A DNA stretch of 64,000 bases from Kribbella sandramycini (GTDB lineage: Bacteria; Actinomycetota; Actinomycetes; Propionibacteriales; Kribbellaceae), in NCBI RefSeq assembly GCF_013131805.1, contig NZ_JABJRC010000006.1:248001-312000 (forward strand), written 5' to 3'. Under the pieces are notes generated by a model. That model searched no databases. It was not told the DNA's origin and was given only the letters and a program-made list of their open reading frames with translations. Positions 1 through 9,500 of this stretch are shown here, piece by piece (the first letter of the stretch is position 1; every line of letters starts with the position of its first letter). Position numbers and translations under genes: made by a program.

Positions 1-1
1 G

Positions 2-523
2 TTGATCACCCAGGAGACGCACGTGTTCGCGGGCTCCCTGCGGGACAACCTCACGCTCGGCGCCCCGGCGGCCAGCGACGACGACATCCAGGCCGCGCTG
101 GACGCGACCGGGGCGGCCGGTCTGCTCGACCTGCTGCCGGACGGCCTGAACACGACGATCGGTACCGGCGGATATCCGCTGACCGATGCGCAGGCTCAAC
201 AGCTTGCCCTCACCCGGCTCCTGCTCGCCGACCCGGAACTGGCGATCCTCGACGAGGCGACCGCCGAGGCGGGCTCCACCCACGCCGGGTTGCTGGACCG
301 GGCCGCCGACGCGGTGCTCGACGGGCGCACCGGGCTGGTGATCGCACACCGCCTCTCCCAAGCCGCGACCTGCGACCGGATCGTCGTCATGGAGCACGGC
401 CGGATCATCGAGAACGGCACCCATGACGAGTTGGTCGCCGCCGGTGGCGTGTACGGCGAGCTGTGGAGCGCCTGGGAAGCCGGACGAAACATGAACAACA
501 AGGCAGGAAGGACTGGCTCATGA
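2..523 (+). CDS. ABC exporter ATPase domain, C-terminal part (5' truncated by window edge)
   Basis: This is the last ~173 residues of an ABC protein whose start lies before the window. The Q-loop region (ITQETHVFAGSLRDNL), Walker B (LAILDEAT) and H-loop (VIAHRLS) are typical of the ATPase half of fused membrane-ATPase exporters (MsbA/IrtA-B type). The signature motif, normally LSGGQ, reads LTDAQ, and the D-loop is AEAG rather than SALD. This suggests one non-canonical half of an asymmetric heterodimeric exporter. The stop overlaps the next start (ATGA at 520-523), so it is translationally coupled to the methyltransferase and carrier protein. By position it probably exports the siderophore or takes part in its uptake; this is inference. 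Confidence 0.85.
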   Translation: MITQETHVFAGSLRDNLTLGAPAASDDDIQAALDATGAAGLLDLLPDGLNTTIGTGGYPLTDAQAQQLALTRLLLADPELAILDEATAEAGSTHAGLLDRAADAVLDGRTGLVIAHRLSQAATCDRIVVMEHGRIIENGTHDELVAAGGVYGELWSAWEAGRNMNNKAGRTGS

Positions 524-1371
524 CCGCAGACGTTGTCGGTACGCCGGACAACACGGCAGTACGGACCGCGTTGTGGCGCGCCCTGCACACGCAGGTGGAC
601 GAGCCGCCGCACGTCCTCGAAGACGTGCTGGGCGCGCGGCTGGCGCAGGACGACGACGGCTGGCGGGAGCGCGGGGACATGGTCCCCGGCGACTCACGGG
701 GTAAGCGAGCCACGATCGTCGGCCGGGCGCGGCTGACCGAGGACCTGGTGGCGGAGGCCGCGAGCCGCGGCGTGGATCAGTACGTCGTCCTGGGCGCGGG
801 TCTGGACACCTACGCGCAGCGGCACCCTGATTCGGGTGTGACGGTCTTCGAGATCGACCAGCCGGAGACGCAGGAGTGGAAGCGCGGCCGGTTGGTCGAA
901 CTCGGCTACGGGATCCCGGAGTCGCTGCGCCTGGTCCCGGTCGACTTCGAGGCGCACGACGACTGGTGGGAGCGGCTGCAGGCGGCGGGTTTCGACGCCT
1001 CCCGTCCCGCGGTGGTGTCCTGGCTGGGCGTCACGATGTACCTGACCGAAGAGGCTACGTCGGCGACGCTCAAGCAGGTGGCGAGTCTGCCGTCCGGTTC
1101 CGCGCTGATCCTGACGTACTTCCGGCATCTCGAGGATCTCCGGCCCGAGGACGTCCACATCCGCCGGATCTCCCGGGAGGGTGCTCGGCGGGCCGGTACG
1201 CCGTTCGTCAGCTTCTACAAGCCCGACGCGATGGCCGAGCTCGCGCGTCAGGCGGGTTTCGCGGACACCGAACACGTCTCGGCCGCCGGGCTGGCCGACC
1301 GCTACTTCGCCGGCCGCTCCGACGGCCTGCGGCCGTACAGCGGCGAGGAAATCCTGATCGCCACCGTTTGA
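520..1371 (+). CDS. SAM-dependent methyltransferase, LCM/TcmP-like family
   Basis: The 283-residue class I methyltransferase belongs to the leucine carboxyl methyltransferase-like family often found in actinobacterial natural-product clusters. Motif I reads VVLGAGLDTYAQR near residues 90-102, followed by an acidic strand (VFEIDQPETQEWKR) that would bind the SAM ribose. The start was chosen at ATG 520 because it overlaps the upstream stop and is preceded by GGAAGG at good spacing; an upstream in-frame ATG at 463 lies inside the ABC gene. Its neighbours are the ABC exporter and an aryl carrier protein, so O-methylation of a siderophore intermediate is plausible. The substrate cannot be read from sequence. 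Confidence 0.85.
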   Translation: MTADVVGTPDNTAVRTALWRALHTQVDEPPHVLEDVLGARLAQDDDGWRERGDMVPGDSRGKRATIVGRARLTEDLVAEAASRGVDQYVVLGAGLDTYAQRHPDSGVTVFEIDQPETQEWKRGRLVELGYGIPESLRLVPVDFEAHDDWWERLQAAGFDASRPAVVSWLGVTMYLTEEATSATLKQVASLPSGSALILTYFRHLEDLRPEDVHIRRISREGARRAGTPFVSFYKPDAMAELARQAGFADTEHVSAAGLADRYFAGRSDGLRPYSGEEILIATV

Positions 1372-1406
1372 CAGTCATCGACACAGCAAGGAAACAAGGA
1401 GTTCTG

Positions 1407-1658
1407 ATGAGTCTCACCACCGAGCAGTTGATCGCCGACGTCGCCGACGTGCTGTACATCCAGCCCACGGAGCTCGACTACGAGCTGAGCCTCCGCGACC
1501 AGGGGATGGACTCGGTCCGGCTGATGGACCTGGTGGAGCGGTGGCGGACCGCGGGCGTGGACCGGATCGACTTCATCACCCTGGCCGAGGACTCGCGCCT
1601 GGGGCACTGGATCGAGGTCATCGAGAAGCTCCAGACGGGCGAAGAAGTAGCTTCCTGA
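1407..1658 (+). CDS. Free-standing aryl carrier protein (ArCP)
   Basis: This 83-residue phosphopantetheine-binding protein has the attachment Ser at residue 36 in GMDSVRLM. The following VERWR...IDFITLAEDSRLGHW resembles the aryl carrier domains of EntB, DhbB and VibB, not peptidyl carriers. Such proteins hold an activated hydroxybenzoate (salicylate or 2,3-dihydroxybenzoate) for the first NRPS condensation. No isochorismatase domain is fused. The start ATG 1407 is preceded by AAGGAG. No salicylate or DHB synthesis or activation gene is visible in the window; those would have to lie upstream. It indicates that the NRPS product is capped by an aryl group. Confidence 0.85.
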   Translation: MSLTTEQLIADVADVLYIQPTELDYELSLRDQGMDSVRLMDLVERWRTAGVDRIDFITLAEDSRLGHWIEVIEKLQTGEEVAS

Positions 1659-1673
1659 CCCGGGGACAGGTGG

Positions 1674-1700
1674 GTGGTGCGGTCCCGAGGACCGCACCAC
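1674..1700. terminator. Bidirectional terminator hairpin between convergent operons
   Basis: A perfect 12-bp stem (GTGGTGCGGTCC / GGACCGCACCAC) with a 3-nt loop sits between the aryl carrier gene and the convergent minus-strand operon. It could stop transcription from both sides. There is no clear T-tract, as is common in actinobacteria. Confidence 0.75.
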
Positions 1701-1704
1701 ACCC

Positions 1705-3555
1705 TCACGGGGCCAGTACGCGCAACGTGTTGCCCCAGCCCACGAGCGATGTCTCGACCACGGTCAGGCCGGCGTCGGCGATGACTGCCTCGAGTTCGTC
1801 CTTGGTGCGGTAGCCGGATCCGTGCAGTGTCAGCCGCAGGAGGTCGAGCTCCGCGTCGTGTTCGTCCAGCTCGCTGGGATCGAAGGTCGCCTCCACCAGC
1901 AGGAGCCGGCCTTCGGGGCCCAGGCTCGCGGCGGCCCGCTGCAGAATCAGCCGCGCCTCGGCGTCCGGGTGCTGTCCGAGCGTCTCGACGATCAGTACGG
2001 CGTCCGCGGGCTCGGTCTGCTCGAACACCGACTGCTCGACGATGCGGATCCGGTCGCGCCGGGTCTCGTCCGCGATGCTGGTCGGCAGGTCCTTGCGGAA
2101 CCACGCCGCCGCGGTGGGGAGCGCCACGATCGTGACCGTTGCCTCGGGATGTGTCGCGGTCAGGTTGTCGGCGTGGATCCCGGCGCCGGTCGCATGGACG
2201 ACGACCGTGCGGACGCCCGTGAGCGCGGGTGACTTCGCGAGCGGTTCGGCGAGGATCTGCACGAATTGGGACTTGTTCTCCAGCCGTTTGTGCTCGAACG
2301 ACTGGTCGCGGCGGAGGGCGTCCCAGTCCTGGCCGGTCACCGACGCCAGCACCGGACGGTCGTGGCGAACGGCTTCTTCGAGGCCGTGGAAGGCCTGCGA
2401 CATCCGGAAGTCGACGCCGTCGGCGACCAGGTGATCGAGGACGGCCTCGTTGGTGAGGAACTCGCCGGTCTCGGTCAGCTTGAATTCGTCGCCGTCGCGG
2501 TCCACGAGATCGATCGCCTGCAGGTACCGCAGGAACTTCGCGAGCGAACGCTCGTTCGCGCCGGTGTGCTCGGCGAGCGCCGCGACGGTGCGGACACCGC
2601 GGCTGATGCAGTCGCCGATGCCGAGGTTCGCGGCTGCCCGGATCGCCAGCGGCGGCAGCAACTCCGACATCTCGTGGAACTTGTCGAAGGCCTTTTCGTT
2701 GCGTTCCGGGTCCGGCAGGGCGGGGTCCTCGTCCAGCGCCACGACCTCGGCGCGCCGCCAGTAGCCGGTGAAGTCGATATCGGCCTTGTCGACACCGCGC
2801 TCCTCGATGAGGTACCGCCGCAGATCACGGACGATCGACTGTTCCCCGGCGAGCCAGGCGAACATCGAGCCGTCGCGCTGGGCACCCGCGCGGACCGCCT
2901 GCAGCAGCAGGGGCTCGGTACCCGCCGGGGCGCCGTTCCGCGCCACCCAGGTCACCTGGACGCCGGGGCGGGCCGGGAAGTCGAGCCGGTGCGCCTCCTC
3001 GGCCACCTCGATGTAGACCTCGGCCTGCGCCTCGCCGGGCAGCTCCGCGAGTAACCGGTCGATCGCCGGGATGGCCGTGTCGTCACCGACGACGAGGTGC
3101 CAGTCGTACCCTTCGGCCGAACCGTTCGAGACCGATGGCCCACCGACGTGCAGACGATCACCCGGGTTCGCCCGGTACGCCCAGGTCGTGGCGACGCCGA
3201 CGCCGTGTTTCACGAAATCGATGTCGAGCTCCCGCATCTGCGCGTCGTACCGCCGGACCGTGTAGACCCGCCAGAGCGCCGGCGGGTCGGACGGCCACCG
3301 GTACTTGCCGTCCTGGTACGCCGGGAGTACCGGCTCGCTCTCGCCGGGGTACGGGAAGATCAAGCGGACGTTGTCGTCGAACCCGTCGCTCGCGAACGCG
3401 GGGAACGCCGTACCGTCGGCTGCGGTGAACGCGCCCAGCTGATCACCGGTCAGCGTGATCCGGCGCAGCCCGGGAGTGACGTCGACGACCCGGGCCACCT
3501 CCAGCTCGCGCAGGACGATGGCGTGGACGACGGTTGGGCGGGCGCGACGCGGCAC
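1705..3555 (-). CDS. Siderophore-interacting protein (SIP) fused to methyltransferase-like domain, copy 1
   Basis: The protein has 616 residues, over twice a normal SIP. Residues ~10-272 form a ViuB/SIP-type FAD and NAD(P)H ferric-siderophore reductase: the flavin motif WRVYTVRRYD is at ~95-104 and the terminal KADIDFTGYWRR at ~257-268. Residues ~285-616 match the winged-helix plus Rossmann architecture of class I O-methyltransferases. The SAM motif reads VVVHATGAG (~451-459) where families have VVDVGGGxG, and the usual catalytic LHDW segment is absent, so methylation activity is doubtful. Start GTG 3555 has GAGGAG upstream and lies 9 nt after the NRPS stop. It is the last gene of the iron-box operon and a paralogue of the first gene (14713-16578). 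It probably reduces the ferric siderophore in the cytoplasm. Confidence 0.88.
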   Translation of the reverse strand: MPRRARPTVVHAIVLRELEVARVVDVTPGLRRITLTGDQLGAFTAADGTAFPAFASDGFDDNVRLIFPYPGESEPVLPAYQDGKYRWPSDPPALWRVYTVRRYDAQMRELDIDFVKHGVGVATTWAYRANPGDRLHVGGPSVSNGSAEGYDWHLVVGDDTAIPAIDRLLAELPGEAQAEVYIEVAEEAHRLDFPARPGVQVTWVARNGAPAGTEPLLLQAVRAGAQRDGSMFAWLAGEQSIVRDLRRYLIEERGVDKADIDFTGYWRRAEVVALDEDPALPDPERNEKAFDKFHEMSELLPPLAIRAAANLGIGDCISRGVRTVAALAEHTGANERSLAKFLRYLQAIDLVDRDGDEFKLTETGEFLTNEAVLDHLVADGVDFRMSQAFHGLEEAVRHDRPVLASVTGQDWDALRRDQSFEHKRLENKSQFVQILAEPLAKSPALTGVRTVVVHATGAGIHADNLTATHPEATVTIVALPTAAAWFRKDLPTSIADETRRDRIRIVEQSVFEQTEPADAVLIVETLGQHPDAEARLILQRAAASLGPEGRLLLVEATFDPSELDEHDAELDLLRLTLHGSGYRTKDELEAVIADAGLTVVETSLVGWGNTLRVLAP

Positions 3556-3564
3556 GGCGACTCC

Positions 3565-6500
3565 TCAGACCTGAACTTGAGATTGGCGACCTAGAGCGTC
3601 GCACAGAGCGGTGGCTGCTTCTTCCGCGAAGCCCAGAAGGGTGATCGTCGTCGCTTCCGGGGTGAGGTGATATCGGATCACCGCGCGATACAGCTGCTCG
3701 GTGCCCTCGGGGCTTGGTGAGCCGGCCGGTCCGTAGATCCGCGTGACCAGGGCCGCGGGAGAGGGTGCCCGGCGCAAGGCTCGGCGTCCGGCCTTGTTGT
3801 GGTAGCGCAGTAGCGCCAGCTCGGTGGTTCGGGTCGGCTCCGCCGCGTCGAGCGCGACGGTGGCGGCCGCGGTGAACGGACCCACCGGACTGTCGAGAGC
3901 CAGCGGCACATCTTCATCGACCACCCCGCCGATCCGCTCGGCAATCCCGGTCGAGTGGAGCGCCACGCGGATCGCTGTGGTGATGGCTTCTTCGGTCCGG
4001 TAGCTGTCGCACTGGAAGGAAGAGATGTTGCCCGAAGCAAAGACGTCTTCGTCGACCGCCTGTGCTCGGGTGAGCAAGCTCTTCCACTGGTCGAGGCCGT
4101 CGGTGGTGGTCGCCTCGCCGGCTGCTTCGAGGGCTTCGAGCGCGGGAACGAGCCGCAGTGGGGGAGACCCGGGGTGTTGCAGCGCCGTCGCCAGTTGGTG
4201 CAGCGATGACCGGTCGACGACGGCCGCGTGGACGGCGAGTACGGCGACCGTCCGCGTGTGCGCGAGCGCTACCGGCTGACCGGCCGTGAGGTCGATGAGC
4301 TCGACGGCGGCCGGCCTGAGGGCGTCGATGTCCGCCAACTCCACGATCTGAGGCTGGACTGTCTCGGCGGGGAGGAGATGGGTGAACCACAGCCGCCGGC
4401 TGGACGCGTCCACCGAGAGCCGCAGCGCGTCCGTGATGGCGACGAGTGCGCGGAAGGCCGCGTCGATCGACTCACTCGTCGAATCCGGCGGCAGGTCGAT
4501 GAACTCGGTGAAGACGTACTCGGCGGGCGCCGGGTCGGCTTCGCGAAGACGCTCCAGAGCAGCGGAGGTCGGAACCAGCACCGGCTCAGCCGGCCCGGCG
4601 TCGAGCGTCAAGAGCGCAGCGAGGGCGCCGATGGTGCGCTGCGCGAAGACGTCGGACAGTTTCAGCGTCAGATCGTGCTCCCGCGCGGCGGCGACGATCC
4701 GGGCCGCGGAGATACTGTCGCCGCCCAGGCGGAAGAAGTCGTCGTCCACGCCGAACTCGGTGTCGAGGTGGAGTACCTCGCGGAAGACCCCGGCGAGAGC
4801 GATCTCGGTGTCGGTTTCGGGTGGCCGGCCGGCGGTTGCCCCGGCTGCCAGGTTCGGTTCCGGTAACGCGCGACGGTCCAGCTTTCCGTTGGCGGTCACG
4901 GGGAATCGGTCCAGCGGCGTGAAGGTGGTGGGGACCATGTACTCCGGCAGCGACTGGGCGACGTAGTCACGCAGTGCTTCGGTGTCTTCGGTGCCGGTGA
5001 TGTAGGCCGCGAGGTACTTGCCGCCGGCTGGGTTGTCCAGCGCGACGACGGCCGCACCTGATACGGCGGAATGCTGTTCGAGGACGGCGCGGATCTCGTC
5101 GAGCTCGATCCGGTTGCCGCGGATCTTCACCTGGTCGTCGCTCCGACCGAGGTACTCCAGCTGTCCCTGGGCGTTCCACTGCACGACGTCGCCGGTGCGA
5201 TACAGCCGGGCGCCGTCGGCGCTGAACGGGTCAGCCACGAATCGGTCCGCGGTCAGGCCCGCACGGGCGACGTACCCATCGGCGAGTTGGACGCCGCCCA
5301 GGTAGAGCTCACCGGCCACACCGACCGGCACCGGACGCAACCAGCTGTCCAGGACCTGCGTGGTCGTGTTCGCGACCGGTACGCCGATCGGCACTCCGGT
5401 CGCATCAGCAAGCTGAACCGCCTGGTGCGCCGTCACGTCCACGGCAGCTTCGGTCGGTCCGTAGAGGTTGTGCAGTTCGGCGTTGTCGAACAGCTCAACG
5501 GCGCCGGCAGCGGTCGACCCGGGCAGCGCCTCGCCGGAGCAGAACACCCGGCGGACCGAACGCACCGACGTCCGGTCCGGGGCGGAGGCGAGGAAGGCAG
5601 CCAACATCGAGGGCACGAAGTGCGTGACGGTCACGGCGCGCCGAGCGATCACTTCGAGCAGGTACTGCGGATCCTTGTGGCCGCCGTCCTGCGCCACGAC
5701 CAGGACCGCGCCGGTGATCAGCGGGAGGAAGAACTCCCACACCGACACGTCGAAGGTGAACGGGGTCTTCAGCAGCACGCGATCCGTCGCGCCGATCTGG
5801 TAGTCGTCGCGCATCCAGTGCAGGCGATTGACGATGGCCTGGTGGTTGACCTGAACGCCTTTGGGGCGGCCGGTGGTGCCGGAGGTGAAGATCACGTACG
5901 CGGCGTCCGTCGGGAGCAGCGGACGGGTGAGCTGTGGTGGGTCGACCAGCTCGGCGCCGAATTCGTCGAGGTGCTGGTCGGTGAGCACCACGCGTGGCTC
6001 GGCGTCCGCAAGGATGTGCTTGACACGCTCGGCGGGATAGTCGGGGTCGATCGGCACGTACGCGGCGCCGGCCCGAATCACCCCGGCCAGCGCGATCACC
6101 AACTCGGGCGAGCGTGGCAAGGCGACCGCGACCCGATCCCCGACCTGCACGCCCTGCTCGATGAGCCGGTGGGCGAGCGCGTTGACCCGCGCGTCGAACT
6201 GGCGGAACGTGAGATCGGCGCCGTCGTCGGCCAGGACCGCGACGGCGTCCGGGCTCGCTGCGGCTTGCCGGCGGACCAGCTCGTCGAGTGTCGCGGCCGG
6301 GACCTTGACCGGCGCACCGTGTGACCAGCCGTCGATCTGCTGCGATTCCTCGGCAGGTAGCAGATCCAGCTCGCCGACGCGCTGCGCCGGATCCGAAGTG
6401 ATTGCCGCCAGCACCGACTTGAAGACGGCGACGAACCGCTCCGCGGTGGTGTCGTCGAACAGGTCGGTCGCGTACGCGAGCCGCCCGCTCAGCCCGGCGT

Positions 6501-9500
6501 CCGCATCGAAGATATCGAGGTCGAGATCGGTCTTGACCGCGCCCACCGACACCGGAGTCGAGGTGGTCTCGATCCCGGCGAGGCGCAGGCCGCTCGCCCG
6601 GCCGCCGCTGACGACGCGGTGGGTGAGCATCGTCTGGAACAGCGGGTTCCGGCCGACGGAACGGCCGGTGCCCAGCGTGCGGGTGATCTCCTCGAAAGGC
6701 GCGGCCTGGTGCTCGAACCCGCCGAGCACCGATCGTCTGGTGTGCTGCAGGACGTCGGCGATCGTGTCCCCGGCCTGGAATCGATGGCGGATCGGCAGCG
6801 TGTTCACGAAGTACCCGACCAGCGCCTCCAGGCCGTCCTCGGTGCGTCCGCCGACCGGTGAGCCGATCAGCACATCCGGACCGGCGCCCAGCGCCGAGAC
6901 GGTCAACGCGGTCGCGGCCTGGAGCGTCATGAACATGCTCACGCCCTGCGCATCCGCAACCTGGCGCAAACCGGTCGCCACCTGCGGATCGATGCTGAAG
7001 CGCAGATCCGTACCGCGGTAGGTCGGATTGACCGGCCGGGGCCGGTCCAGCGTGATCGTCGACTCCTCGGGCGCATCCGCGAGGACTTCACGCCAATAGG
7101 CGAGATGTCCGGAAAGTGGCGACTGCGGATCCGAGGCCGCACCCAGGACATCGCGTTGCCAGATCGCGTAGTCCGCGTACTGCGCCGGGAGCGGCGTCCA
7201 GCCCGGCTCGTGCCCGGCGGCCCGCGCCTGGTACGCAGTCGACAGATCGCCCAGCAGGGACGGGAACGACCATTCGTCCACCGCGTGGTGATGGACCGCG
7301 ACCACGAACACCCATTCGTCATCGCCTGCGCGGAGCAGCGCGACCCGGATCGGGAGGTCGACCGCCAGATCGAAACCGGCGCGCACCACCGCGCGCACTC
7401 GGGCCTCAACGCCCGTGGCGTCGTCCTCGACCAGCAGCGAGAGCCGGTCGGCCGCTTCCTGTGCCGGTACGACGACCTGGGTGAGCGTGCCGCCGTTCTC
7501 GACCAGGAGCGTGCGCAGCGCCTCGTGCCGAGCCACCACGTCGCGGGCCGCCAGGACCAGGGCGTCAGGATCCAGTTCGCCGCGCAAGCGCAGGACCACC
7601 GGCACGACGTACCGCGCACCCGCTGCACCCAGCTGATCGATCAGCCAGAGTGCCTGTTGCCCGTAGGAGACCGGAAGGACGGCTGGGCGGGGTAGCTCGC
7701 CGACTCGCGTTGAGGGTGTCGCGGTGCTGGTGTCGGCGAGCTGGGCGAGTTCGCTGATCCGCGGGTGATCGAAGACGTCGCGCAAGGTCAGTGCGGTGCC
7801 CAGGACCGCGTTGGCGCGGGCGACTACTCGGGCGGCGAGTAGTGAGTGCCCGCCGATGCGGAAGAAGTCGGTGCCGACGCCGAGTTCGGTGTCGAGGCGC
7901 AGGACGTCGCGGAAGATGTCGGCGAGGGCGAGCTCGGTGGCGGTCTCCGGTGCGCGGCTGTCGGTGGCTCCCGCGGTCAGGTCCGGTTGCGGGAGTGCGC
8001 GGCGGTCCAGTTTTCCGTTGGGGGTAACGGGGAATCGGTCCAGGTGGGTGTAGGTCGTGGGGACCATGTAGTCCGGGAGCGATTGTTCGAGGTGCGCGCG
8101 CAGTTCGTCGGTCGGCACGGCGTCGCCGGTCACGTAGGCGGCGAGGTACTTGCCGCCCGCGGGGTGGTCGAGGGCGACGACTGCCGCGCCCGATACCGCT
8201 CGGTGTTGTTCGAGGGTGGCGCGGATCTCGGCGGGCTCGATGCGGTTTCCGCGGATCTTGACCTGGTCGTCGCTGCGGCCGAGGCATTCGAGCTGTCCTT
8301 CAGCGTTCCAGCGCGCGAGGTCACCGGTGCGGTAGAGCCGGGTTCCGTTGTCGCCGGCAACGAACCGTTGCGCGGTGAGGGCTGGGTTGCCCAGGTATCC
8401 GTCGGCGAGCTGGACGCCGCCGAGGTAGAGCTCTCCGGTCACTCCGGCAGGCACCGGGCGCAACCAGGCGTCGAGGATGTGCGCGGTGGTGTTGGCGACC
8501 GGGGCGCCGATCTCGAGGCGTCCGGTGGTGGCGTCGCCGGTGACTTCGGTGGAGCCGTAGAAGTTGTGCAGCTCGGCTTGTGGTGCGGCGAGGTGCATGG
8601 CGTCGGCGCTGGCTCGGGTGAGTGCTTCGCCGGAGGAGATCCAATGCTTGAGCGTCGGCAACGGAGCGTCGTGCCGGACGAGGACGTCGGCGAGGCTGGG
8701 CACGGTGAGCAGGTGGGTGACGCCGTGCCGGCCGATGGTGTCGAGCAGCGCAGTCGGGTCCTGCGCGGTCTCGGTCGGTACGACGATGACCTGGGAGCCG
8801 GCGGTCAGCGGGCCGAAGAGTTCGGTGACGGCGTCGACGAAGCCGAGGCCGCTCTTGGCGAGGGCGACGTCGTCCGGTCCGTAGCCGAGTAGTTGCCGGC
8901 CCCAGGTGAGGCGGTTGACGAGGGCGCGGTGGGAGAGCGTGGCGCCTTTGGGGTTGCCGGTGGTGCCGGAGGTGAAGATGACGACGGCTGCGTCGAGGTC
9001 GTTCAGTGGCCGCTTCAGCATCGGTGCCGTTTCCGCGCTGGCGTCCGGTACTTCGGTGATGACTGCTGCGGGTGCGGCGACGTCGAGGATGTGTTCGATG
9101 CGATCTGCGGGGTACTCCGGATCGATCGGCACGTAGGCCGCTCCGGCGCGCAGGACGCCGGCCAGCGCGACGACCAGATCGACCGAGCGGGTCATCGCGA
9201 CGGCGACCCGGTCCCCGACCTGCACGCCCTGATCGACCAGGAGGTGGGCCATCGCGTTCACGCGGGAGTCGAACTCGCCGTACGTCAGCCGAATGCTGTC
9301 ATCAGCGGCGACGAGAGCGATCCGGTCCAGGTTCGCCGCGCTCTGTCGGCGCAGCAGCTCATCGACGGTGGTGCCGGAAACCTCGAGCGCTTCGCCGCGC
9401 GTCCAGGACGGATCCGGGCCTTCGGCGTCCGGCGCGAATTCGGCGCGCACTTGGTACAGGGTTCGGGTGGGAGAGCCGTCGACGACTGCGTCGAGGAAGC

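Noticed and set aside
2266..3054. Long + strand open frames opposite SIP copy 1 and the NRPS (for example 8893-10737)
   Set aside because: They are antisense shadows in high-GC DNA; their translations are Arg/Gly/Asp-rich with no domain signal, and the minus-strand genes are unambiguous.
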